From Actinomycetota bacterium (GTDB lineage: Bacteria > Actinomycetota > UBA4738 > HRBIN12), in assembly GCA_005885035.1 (NCBI GenBank), contig VAXZ01000111.1:65603-102150 (forward strand): a DNA stretch of 36,548 nucleotides, in the 5' to 3' direction. Positions 30,307 to 36,548 of this stretch are shown here, piece after piece; the stretch's first letter is position 1, and each line of letters starts with the position of its first letter. Both the position numbers and the translations under genes were made by a program. The notes beneath the pieces were generated by a model, which was not told the origin of the DNA, did not search any database, and saw only the letters and a program-made list of their open reading frames with translations.

Positions 30307-31062
30307 TCACGGGAGCGTTTCGGTGAAGCTCTGGTACAGGGCCGAGAGGCGCCGGCGGAGGGTCGCTGGCGCGCCGAGGTACCCCGCCCTGGCGCGAGAC
30401 GCGACGTCGTCGTGGAGCTCTTCGGAGGGTGGTCGTTCCGTCCGCCCGAGCAGAGGAAGCCCCGGCCCAACGCGGTCGCGCCAGTATCGCTCGATGAGCT
30501 CGTCCCTCGCCGAGCGGCCGCTGGCCGTGACATCGGGGGTGTCGAACGACGTCCCGAACCGTTGGTTGATCCGCTCGACCCAACCCTCGGATCCGTCGAT
30601 GACGTCCTCCGATCTGCTCACGACGATCCGGTCCCGGTACGCGAGGAGGGGTTCGTAGAAGCGGCGATAGCCGCGCATGGCCTGCCCCACGGTGAGGTCG
30701 GGCTTGATCATCACCAACCTCACGACGGCGTCCTCGGGCGCGCGTATCAGGACCAGAACCGGTATCCCCGCTTGGACGCCGGCGATCACGTTCGCGGGCG
30801 CGTGCGTGTGATGCGCGATCCTGATCGACTTCGACTGAGCCGCCAGGAGCGACGCGAAGGCCAACGAATTGCCCGAACGCGGGTACCCCTCGATCACGAT
30901 GTCGGTCGTCGGGGTGACCACCACACCGTGACCGCGTGCACGGGCCGCTCGAAGCGCGAGCCTCGGGAAGCGCGACGTCATGGTCATCACCTCGTACGCG
31001 GCCCGGCTCGCGAGTGAGCGAGCGGATGGAACGCTCAGGGTCCGCTCACGGACGCCGCTCAT
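30307..31062 (-). CDS. Sulfotransferase-like protein, third of a tandem triplet
   Basis: 251 residues. P-loop 5'-phosphosulfate motif GYPRSGNSLAF (59-69), catalytic-type His87 in HTHAPA (equivalent of KTHLP in cytosolic sulfotransferases), and the 3'-phosphate region LIRAPEDAVVR (105-115). In the family pattern R-x3-D-x3-S the Arg and Asp are present but the Ser is Arg115. Further on, RFYEPLLAYRDRIVVSRSED resembles the conserved 'yrd..l.vryEdl' segment. Expected to transfer sulfate from PAPS to a sugar hydroxyl, but the serine change may alter cofactor binding. Its start overlaps the stop of the middle paralogue by 4 bp (ATGA). Confidence 0.7.
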   Translation of the reverse strand: MSGVRERTLSVPSARSLASRAAYEVMTMTSRFPRLALRAARARGHGVVVTPTTDIVIEGYPRSGNSLAFASLLAAQSKSIRIAHHTHAPANVIAGVQAGIPVLVLIRAPEDAVVRLVMIKPDLTVGQAMRGYRRFYEPLLAYRDRIVVSRSEDVIDGSEGWVERINQRFGTSFDTPDVTASGRSARDELIERYWRDRVGPGLPLLGRTERPPSEELHDDVASRARAGYLGAPATLRRRLSALYQSFTETLP

Positions 31063-31820
31063 GCCCCTCGGCCCGCGATGGCCGCGTACACGGACTGGGC
31101 ACGCCGCCGTCCCCGTGTCAGCCGGGGGTCCCGGAATCGCTCGCGCAGGGCCTGCTTGATCCGCTCGCGCTCGTCCGAGGGCCGCGCGACGATCCGTTCG
31201 AACTCAGCACCCGTTCCGGCCCGCTCCCGGTAGTCGCCGGATATCCGGGCGAAACAGCGCTCCACGTTCTCAGGCGTGTGTCTGAACCGATCGAACGTCG
31301 ACCCGAACCGTTCGTTCACCTGTCGGACCACGAGCCCGAAGTCGGTCGTCACGTCCTCGAACGAGCTCACCACGAAGTCATCGCGGTAACGGAGCAACGG
31401 CGCGTAGAAGCGGACGTAGCCGCGCAGCGCCTGCCGCATGGACAGATGGGGGTGGCGGATGACGAAGGAGATGATCGTCGACTCGGGCTCGCGGACGAGG
31501 ACGAGCGCCGGGATGCATCGACGTGCCGCTTCGATCACCTGTGCGGGAGCATGGACGTGACACGCGACCTGGACCTGCCTTGTTTGTGTTATCTCGACGG
31601 CGACCACCGCGAACGTCATGCCGCTCCGTGGGAACGCTTCGATCACGAGCTCGGTGTCGTCGCCGACCGGGATCCCGTGGCGGCGACGGGCGATGGGAAG
31701 CGCCACACCGGGGTACTTGGCCACCACCGTCTTCGCCTCGAACACGGCTCGTCGGACCACGAGCAGCGGAAGAGACGGGCCCACCCTCCTCGTCGGCAAG
31801 GCGCGCTGGACGTCTTTCAC
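31059..31820 (-). CDS. Sulfotransferase-like protein, middle of a tandem triplet
   Basis: 253 residues. P-loop AFPRSGMTFAV (62-72), His90 in HVHAPA, and LVREPESTIIS (108-118), where Arg110 and Ser118 of the 3'-phosphate motif are kept but the intervening Asp is Ser114. Also RFYAPLLRYRDDFVVSSFED and a C-terminal Arg-rich helix. It is the only one of the three paralogues that keeps the serine known to contact the 3'-phosphate of PAPS, so it is the best candidate for an active sulfotransferase. Both ends overlap its neighbours by 4 bp, implying coupled translation of all three. Confidence 0.72.
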   Translation of the reverse strand: MKDVQRALPTRRVGPSLPLLVVRRAVFEAKTVVAKYPGVALPIARRRHGIPVGDDTELVIEAFPRSGMTFAVVAVEITQTRQVQVACHVHAPAQVIEAARRCIPALVLVREPESTIISFVIRHPHLSMRQALRGYVRFYAPLLRYRDDFVVSSFEDVTTDFGLVVRQVNERFGSTFDRFRHTPENVERCFARISGDYRERAGTGAEFERIVARPSDERERIKQALRERFRDPRLTRGRRRAQSVYAAIAGRGA

Positions 31821-32539
31821 GACGGTGATGAGACGAACGCGCCCAGGAGGCGTTCCGCTCGTTCGCGAAGGTCACTGAGGTCTCGGGCGCGGTACTCCTC
31901 ACCGAGCTCCTCCTTCAGGTCCTCACGGATCTTCGAAGGGCGTCCCACCTTGCGCTCGAAGGCCACGCCCGGGGGGAGGCGGGTAGCCCAGTCCGCTTCG
32001 ATCGCTGCGAAGGCCGAGCGCACGTTGTCATCGGTGTGATCGAACTCGAGGAAGCGGGTCCCGAACATGGCATTCACCTTCGCGATCACCTGCCCGAAGT
32101 CGGAGGTCACCTCGCGGAAGGGACCGACGACGACCTGGTCGCGGTAGGGCAGCAGCGCGCTGTAGAAGCGGAGGTATCCTCGCAACGCCTGTCGGACCGA
32201 GAGGTACCCCTTCGCGATCACGAATTCCAACACCGCATCCTCGGGTTCGCGGATGAGCGTTATCGCTGCGACGCGGGCCCGCACAGCAGCGATCACCTGA
32301 GCGGGGGCATGCAGGTGATGCGCGATCCTGACGGGCCGGTCCTGGGCCACGCGGAACGCGTGGACCGCGAAGCTGTTCGCCGACCGTGGGTATCCCTCGA
32401 TGACGATGTCGACGTGTGGATCGAATGGTTCGCCGTGTCCACGGAGCCGTGCGACGGGAAGTGCGAGTGTCGGCGATCGCGCCAGGAGGGTCTTCCCCTC
32501 ATACAGCAGACGGTTCGCAGCGTTCCGGACCGCGGGCAT
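31817..32539 (-). CDS. Sulfotransferase-like protein, first of a tandem triplet
   Basis: 240 residues from ATG 32539. P-loop GYPRSANSFAV (49-59), His77 in HLHAPA, LIREPEDAVLE (95-105) with Arg97 and Asp101 kept but Glu105 in place of Ser; RFYSALLPYRDQVVVGPFRE and FGQVIAKVNAMFGT follow. The N-terminus (AANRLLYEGKTLLARSP) is basic and amphipathic, possibly membrane-associating; similar segments occur in the other two copies. It leads the triplet operon under a good promoter (TTGTTG-N17-TAGGGT). A negatively charged residue at the 3'-phosphate contact would disfavour PAPS, so a different donor, or a structural partner role, is possible. Confidence 0.7.
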   Translation of the reverse strand: MPAVRNAANRLLYEGKTLLARSPTLALPVARLRGHGEPFDPHVDIVIEGYPRSANSFAVHAFRVAQDRPVRIAHHLHAPAQVIAAVRARVAAITLIREPEDAVLEFVIAKGYLSVRQALRGYLRFYSALLPYRDQVVVGPFREVTSDFGQVIAKVNAMFGTRFLEFDHTDDNVRSAFAAIEADWATRLPPGVAFERKVGRPSKIREDLKEELGEEYRARDLSDLRERAERLLGAFVSSPS

Positions 32540-32548
32540 CGCGGTGGA

Positions 32549-32577
32549 ACCCTAGCGGCGACCAGCAGCGGCAACAA
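32549..32577 (-). promoter_or_regulatory. Promoter TTGTTG-N17-TAGGGT for the sulfotransferase-like operon
   Basis: On the minus strand TTGTTG (32577-32572) and TAGGGT (32554-32549) are 17 bp apart. The -10 ends 9 nt before ATG 32539, so the mRNA has almost no leader. One of the two best -35/-10 pairs in the window. Confidence 0.65.
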
Positions 32578-32598
32578 CAGGATGCTCGCGCGCGGACG

Positions 32599-33723
32599 TC
32601 ACGCTTCGTCGATCGCCAACCGATACGCCGCAACCAATCGCCGGGCCGTCTCGTTCGGAGTCAGACCTCGCGTCCGCTCGCGACCGGCTGCGATCAAGCG
32701 CGCGCGGAGCGTGCCGTCGTCGAGCAGTCGCAGCATCGCGTCCGTCCACCCCGCGACGTCGTCGGGATCGACCAAGAGCCCGGCGTCTCCGACGACCTCG
32801 GGGAGCGCGGTGGCGGATGATGCGATGACGGGACAACCGACGGCCATCGCCTCGGCGAGCGGCAGACCGTATCCCTCGTATCGCGAGGGATACACGAGCC
32901 CCACGGCGCCAGCGAGCAGACGGTCGAGCTCACCATCGGAGATCCTCCCCAACCGGCGCACGCGCTCGCCTAGGCCGAGCCGACGGATCGACGTTTCGAC
33001 CTCCGTCTCGCCGTTGCCCGGGACGGCGGTCAGCACCAGCCGCACATCCGGGTCGTCGCCGGCCACGCCGGCGAACGCCTCCAACAGGACCGCGTGATTC
33101 TTGTGCCGGTGGGTCGTCGCGGGATAGACGAAGTACCGCCCCTCCACCGGTGCCGGACCGGAGCTGTTCGCGTGGTCGGGTCCCGGGAACACGGGCGCGC
33201 TCACGACCAGGACGCGGGCCGGATCGAGCCCGAAGCGATCGAGCACCTGCTGCCGAACGTGATCCGAGGGCGTCATCACGACGGCGGCGGCGCGGGCTGA
33301 CGACGGCACTCGGGCGCGGAGGTAGGCGGCATGCGACCGGTTGAGGACCTGACCGCCGGCCATCGAGCGCAGATCGTGGATCGTGAGCGCGCTCGGCCGG
33401 TTCCGGAACCATGGGATCACGTCGTTGGGGTGATGGACCAGCTGAAGGTTCCTGCGCGACGCCTCGCGGGCGAGCCAGGTGGACTCCGTCGCGATCCGCA
33501 GCGCGCGGGAGGAGCCGTCGATCGGCGCCACCGCCGTCGGGTGTCGGGCGGTGAGCTCACCATAGGCGGCCGGGAACCGGCGGTTGCAGAGGACCGTGAC
33601 GTCGACGTCACCGCGTGCATCGTCGGCCAGCGCCCGGAGGAGCCGGATCGCGTACCGCTCGGCGCCACCGGCCGCGCCTGGCAGGAGCCAGAGGAGGTTC
33701 ATCCCGACGCGGATGCGGCTCAC
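32599..33723 (-). CDS. Glycosyltransferase family 4
   Basis: 374 residues from GTG 33723, whose GTGA overlaps the stop of the upstream glycosyltransferase. GT-B fold: N-terminal GMNLLWLLPGAAGGAERYA (acceptor-side glycine loop), LTIHDLRSM, then YFVYPATTHRHKNHAVLLEA, RVRRLGRISDGELDRLLAGA and EX7E motif EGYGLPLAE. The HDLR...THRHKN signature is frequent in transferases of O-antigen/EPS clusters. Paired with the next gene as a two-gene unit; the two likely add successive sugars of the same repeat. The sugar cannot be predicted. The track ORF extends the N-terminus over the neighbour. Confidence 0.88.
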   Translation of the reverse strand: MSRIRVGMNLLWLLPGAAGGAERYAIRLLRALADDARGDVDVTVLCNRRFPAAYGELTARHPTAVAPIDGSSRALRIATESTWLAREASRRNLQLVHHPNDVIPWFRNRPSALTIHDLRSMAGGQVLNRSHAAYLRARVPSSARAAAVVMTPSDHVRQQVLDRFGLDPARVLVVSAPVFPGPDHANSSGPAPVEGRYFVYPATTHRHKNHAVLLEAFAGVAGDDPDVRLVLTAVPGNGETEVETSIRRLGLGERVRRLGRISDGELDRLLAGAVGLVYPSRYEGYGLPLAEAMAVGCPVIASSATALPEVVGDAGLLVDPDDVAGWTDAMLRLLDDGTLRARLIAAGRERTRGLTPNETARRLVAAYRLAIDEA

Positions 33724-34820
33724 CGCGATGCCTCGACCGCTTCCGCGTAGACCGCGACCGCGAGCTCGGCGGACCGGTCCCACGTGAAGGTGGACGCGCG
33801 CGCCCTCGCCGCCGCGCCGAGCGCGGCGGCGAGGGCGCGATCGTCGATCACCCGCTGCAACGCTTCGGCGATCGCGTCGACATCGAGCGGATCCACCAGG
33901 AGCGCGGCGTCGCCCGCGACCTCCTCCGTCGCCGTCCCCGCCGAGGTCACGACGGCAGCGCCGTTGGCCATCGCCTCGAGCACGGGCAGCCCGAACCCCT
34001 CTGCAAGGCTCGGATACACGACCGCCGCCGCCTGGGCGTAGAGAACGTCGAGCTCATCCCGCGGCAGGTAGCCGAGGGTTCTGGCGCGACCGCGCAAACC
34101 ATCGAGCGCGAAGCCGACGTCTTCCCTCCACCCCTTCGGGCCGACCAGGATCAACTCCGTCTCGGCGGCGTCGAGCTCGCGGAACGCTTCGATCACGCGA
34201 TGCAGGTTCTTGCGCGGCTCCACCGTCCCGACGAACAGCACGAAGGGGCGCTCGAGCCGGTATCGCCGGCGGACCCGTTCGCTGAGCTCGGGTCGGGGCG
34301 GCCGCACGCGGACGCCCAGCGGTACCACCCGCAGCCGTTGCGCTTCGATGCCTGCACCCTCACACGCCGCCTTCGTGGCGAGGGAGGGGCACATCACGAG
34401 GCGTGCGTGGCGGCGCGTGAGCTCCAACCCCCTCAAGAGCACCCGTCGCGAGTGCCACGTGTAGTGGTGGGGGTACGTGAGGAACGCGAGGTCGTGAACG
34501 GTCGTCACGAGCGGCGCCTTCGACGGCGGCACGACGTAGCCCGCGTCGTGCACCACGTCGACGCGACCCGTCGCGCGCTCGATGCTCGGCGTCCGGAGCC
34601 ATTGCCAGGACTCGTACAGGGCCCGGCGGGGCAATGGGAACCGACGGATCGGCACGGGGGGAGCGAGCCCGGCGGCGGGTGGCCGCCGGTGCCACGCGGA
34701 GACGCCCACGAGGTCCAACCCGTCGCGGGCGGTCAACGCCCGCAGCAGCTCGACGGTCGCGACCGCGATCCCGCCCGGCACGACGTGCCAGGATTGTTCG
34801 ACCGTGACGCCGACGCGCAT
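33720..34820 (-). CDS. Glycosyltransferase family 4
   Basis: 366 residues from ATG 34820 (GGAG-poor; GTG 34841 is a 7-residue longer alternative). GT-B fold: MRVGVTVEQSWHVVPGGIAV, TVHDLAFLTYPHHYTW, then FVLFVGTVEPRKNLHRVIEA, TLGYLPRDELDVLYAQAAAV and EX7E motif EGFGLPVLE. Same subgroup as the transferase at 29131-30291 (EPRKN signature), suggesting related donors. It overlaps the following transferase by 4 bp (GTGA). A minus-strand TAGAGT box 56 nt upstream may drive the pair, shared with the divergent transferase gene. Confidence 0.88.
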   Translation of the reverse strand: MRVGVTVEQSWHVVPGGIAVATVELLRALTARDGLDLVGVSAWHRRPPAAGLAPPVPIRRFPLPRRALYESWQWLRTPSIERATGRVDVVHDAGYVVPPSKAPLVTTVHDLAFLTYPHHYTWHSRRVLLRGLELTRRHARLVMCPSLATKAACEGAGIEAQRLRVVPLGVRVRPPRPELSERVRRRYRLERPFVLFVGTVEPRKNLHRVIEAFRELDAAETELILVGPKGWREDVGFALDGLRGRARTLGYLPRDELDVLYAQAAAVVYPSLAEGFGLPVLEAMANGAAVVTSAGTATEEVAGDAALLVDPLDVDAIAEALQRVIDDRALAAALGAAARARASTFTWDRSAELAVAVYAEAVEASR

Positions 34821-34875
34821 CCCGGAGGTGCTAGCGGGCACGATCGCATGCGTCTTCCGGCCGGATCACGGTTGG

Positions 34876-34882
34876 TACTCTA
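34876..34882. promoter_or_regulatory. Bidirectional -10 element TACTCTA
   Basis: The 7-mer reads TACTCT on the plus strand and TAGAGT on the minus strand, the same TANNNTA design as at 1396-1402. It lies between the divergent glycosyltransferase genes and would give short leaders in both directions (about 25-55 nt). TTG at 34872 is next to it, but no -35 is convincing. Confidence 0.4.
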
Positions 34883-34941
34883 GCGAGCGCCGCCGGGACC
34901 GCTTCTTCCGCGGCGCACGTCTGGTCGAACCAGGAGGTCCG

Positions 34942-36222
34942 GTGCGCGTTTGCTTCGTCAACCTCTTCTATCCGCCCGATGTCGCTCCTTCGGGTTCGTT
35001 CGTCAAGTCCGTGGCGGAGCACCGGGCCGCGATGGGCGATGAGGTGACCGTCATCTGTGGCAGCGGCGCGTACCTGGGACGTGCGGCGACGCGCGCGTCA
35101 ACGTCCGCAGCCAAGTCGGGGTTGTTGGTGGAGGGCCCACGCGTCATCCGGGTGTGGACGCCGGGCCTGGGGAAGGCGAGCACCGCACGTCGACTCGCCG
35201 ACTACCTCTCGTTCCTGGCGGGCGCCGTGATGCGGCTGGTCCTTTCGCCGCGACAGGATGTCGTCGTCGCGCTCACCAGCCCGCCGTACGCGTTGATCGC
35301 CGCCGTCGCCCATCGGTTGGTGCACCCGCGCGCGCGGGTCGTCTACTGGTCGCACGACGTCTACCCTGACGCCGCCGAGGAGTACGGAGCGGTCCGCGCC
35401 GGCGGAGCCGTGTCGCGGCTGTTGCGATCGGTCCAGCGCGGGCTGCTCCGGAAGACCGATCGCGTGATCGCCCTGGACGACGCCATGCTTCGACGCACGC
35501 TCGCGTACGCGCGCGACGGCCTCCCGGCGGGCTCGGTGATCCCGAACTGGGAGCCGATGTCGCTGTTCCCGCCCGGACAGCATCCGGCGGCGTGGGAAGG
35601 CTACGGAGCGCCGGAGCTGGCGGGGCGGTTCGTCGTCTTATACCTCGGCAACCTCGGCTACGGGCACCCGACGACCACGATCACGGGAGCGGCCGAAGCC
35701 CTGGCGAAGGACGGCGACGTGACCTTCCTTTTCGTCGGCGGTGGTGTTCGGTATCCGGAGCTCGCAGAAGAAGCGAGGCGTCGCGGTCTCGATGACGTCG
35801 TGCTGCGCGGCTACGTTCCCAAGGACGTGACGCCGAGCGTTCTCGCCGGCTCCGGGTGCGCCTTGATCTCGCTCGACGACGGATCGCGGGGGATCATGAG
35901 CCCGTGCAAGTTGCATGCGGCGCTCGCGAGCGCGCTTCCCGTCGTCTACGTCGGCCCCGTCGGAACCAACGTCGACGAGGCGATCGAGCGGTACGGATGC
36001 GGTTTCTCCCTCCGCCACGGTGACGTCGACGGTCTGGCCGACGCCGTTCGTCGGCTCCGCGACGATGCTGAGCTGGCGGCGGAGCTGTCGCGGAACGCAC
36101 GGCGCGCGTTCGAGGACGCGTACTGCGACGAGCGGACGCTCCCGCTGTTCGACGAGCTCTTCCAGCACCTGCGCGAGCCGAGGTCGCTCTGGTCCGTCCG
36201 GACGGATCGGGGCCGGGCGTGA
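34942..36222 (+). CDS. Glycosyltransferase family 4, WbuB-like
   Basis: 426 residues from GTG 34942 with AGGAGG just upstream; the track ORF starts too far left. N-terminus VRVCFVNLFYPPDVAPSGSF, then VALTSPPYALIAAVAHRL and YWSHDVYPDAAEEYG, typical of WbuB/WbaZ-type transferases; C-terminal domain FVVLYLGNLGYGHPTTTI, FLFVGGGVRYPEL, and IMSPCKLHAALASALPVVYV. The standard EX7E motif is absent, as is usual in this subgroup. A hydrophobic patch (LSFLAGAVMRLVL, about 90) may touch the membrane. It is upstream of and probably co-functional with the ABC exporter gene. Confidence 0.85.
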   Translation: MRVCFVNLFYPPDVAPSGSFVKSVAEHRAAMGDEVTVICGSGAYLGRAATRASTSAAKSGLLVEGPRVIRVWTPGLGKASTARRLADYLSFLAGAVMRLVLSPRQDVVVALTSPPYALIAAVAHRLVHPRARVVYWSHDVYPDAAEEYGAVRAGGAVSRLLRSVQRGLLRKTDRVIALDDAMLRRTLAYARDGLPAGSVIPNWEPMSLFPPGQHPAAWEGYGAPELAGRFVVLYLGNLGYGHPTTTITGAAEALAKDGDVTFLFVGGGVRYPELAEEARRRGLDDVVLRGYVPKDVTPSVLAGSGCALISLDDGSRGIMSPCKLHAALASALPVVYVGPVGTNVDEAIERYGCGFSLRHGDVDGLADAVRRLRDDAELAAELSRNARRAFEDAYCDERTLPLFDELFQHLREPRSLWSVRTDRGRA

Positions 36223-36292
36223 TGGCTCGTGGAGAACATGAGGAGTTCCCTGACGGAGGAGCGGACCTGGCGGCTGCCCGAAGGACCCTTGT

Positions 36293-36298
36293 TACACT
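36293..36298 (+). promoter_or_regulatory. Candidate -10 box TACACT for the exporter permease
   Basis: TACACT sits 47 nt before the presumed start at 36346, in the 123-bp gap after the transferase gene. No -35 match at 17 bp. Confidence 0.35.
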
Positions 36299-36345
36299 CG
36301 CGCTGACCTGCGCGTTCTTCCGTCCCACCGTCTGAGGAGCACCCG

Positions 36346-36548
36346 ATCGCGACCGCAGCCCGAACCACGGAACGGACCTCCGAGCCGCCCCACCTGCGGT
36401 TGCGGCAGCGTCTCCGCGAGCTGTGGGACTACCGGGAGGTTCTGCTCAACCTCGTCCGCAAGGAGCTCAAGGTCAAGTACATCGGCTCCGTGCTCGGGGC
36501 CGTCTGGTCGCTCCTCAATCCGGTGGTGTTCCTCGCGGTCTTCACCTT
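36346..36548 (+). CDS. Partial ABC-2 type polysaccharide exporter permease (Wzm-like)
   Basis: An open frame too short for the track and cut by the window end. It encodes LRELWDYREVLLNLVRKELK, then VKYIGSVLGAVWSLLNPVVF, the conserved N-terminal signature of ABC-2 permeases that export O-antigen, teichoic acid or capsule chains. No ATG or GTG exists in frame between the upstream stop (36304-36306) and this signature. TGAGGAG (36333-36339) is placed 6 bp before ATC 36346, so initiation at a near-cognate ATC is suggested; TTG 36400 is the nearest standard alternative but has no ribosome site. It belongs to the surface polysaccharide locus. Confidence 0.8.
   Translation, partial: MATAARTTERTSEPPHLRLRQRLRELWDYREVLLNLVRKELKVKYIGSVLGAVWSLLNPVVFLAVFT

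Overview
The window is GC-rich (roughly 70%) and looks like a chromosomal segment of an actinomycete-type bacterium, probably a deep-branching or uncultured Actinomycetota lineage. The signs are TANNNT -10 boxes placed directly in front of start codons (leaderless mRNAs), an ECF sigma/RskA pair, a LytR-CpsA-Psr protein, a biotin-dependent carboxyltransferase followed by an epsilon-like small subunit, and frequent GTG starts. The assignment is inferred from gene content only. I saw no phage, transposon, CRISPR array, rRNA or tRNA. No gene-free stretch exceeds 300 bases; the longest is the 218-bp gap at 27425-27642, which holds a repeat array.

Region 1 (1-8.8 kb) carries a small CopC-like/membrane gene set, a 3-hydroxyacyl-CoA dehydrogenase lacking part of its Rossmann fold, an acyl-CoA carboxylase operon (beta subunit, epsilon-like subunit, zinc-ribbon/DUF2007 protein, cupin), a secreted lysozyme-like protein, an HTH-DUF2087 regulator divergent from an Fe-S PD-(D/E)XK nuclease, crotonyl-CoA carboxylase/reductase and methylmalonyl-CoA epimerase. 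Region 2 (9-15 kb) has an unusual FtsH-like membrane protease, an acetyl-CoA acetyltransferase and a 990-residue membrane coiled-coil protein ending in a degenerate histidine-kinase module. Thiolase, dehydrogenase, Ccr, epimerase and carboxylase together suggest C4/C5 acyl-CoA metabolism of the ethylmalonyl-CoA type, or supply of branched extender units. No enoyl-CoA hydratase or mutase is visible here.

Region 3 (15.1-21.6 kb) is a nurA-herA-sbcD-sbcC cluster on the minus strand, the four-component DNA-end-resection set known from archaeal mre11-rad50-herA-nurA operons. It is followed by a lipoprotein, a divergent aconitase whose start is puzzling, a SigK/RskA-type sigma/anti-sigma pair, and a protein with degenerate receiver and GGDEF domains.

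Region 4 (27.4 kb to the end) is a cell-surface polysaccharide locus: LCP ligase, four glycosyltransferases, three tandem sulfotransferase-like paralogues joined by 4-bp overlaps, and the start of an ABC-2 (Wzm-like) exporter permease. The intergenic region before the LCP gene holds five in-phase 13-bp direct repeats fused to a long imperfect inverted repeat. The best candidates for something undescribed are the sulfotransferase-like triplet, in which only the middle copy keeps the 3'-phosphate-binding serine, the pseudo-kinase coiled-coil protein, and the repeat array. All functions are read from motifs by eye; no database search was run.
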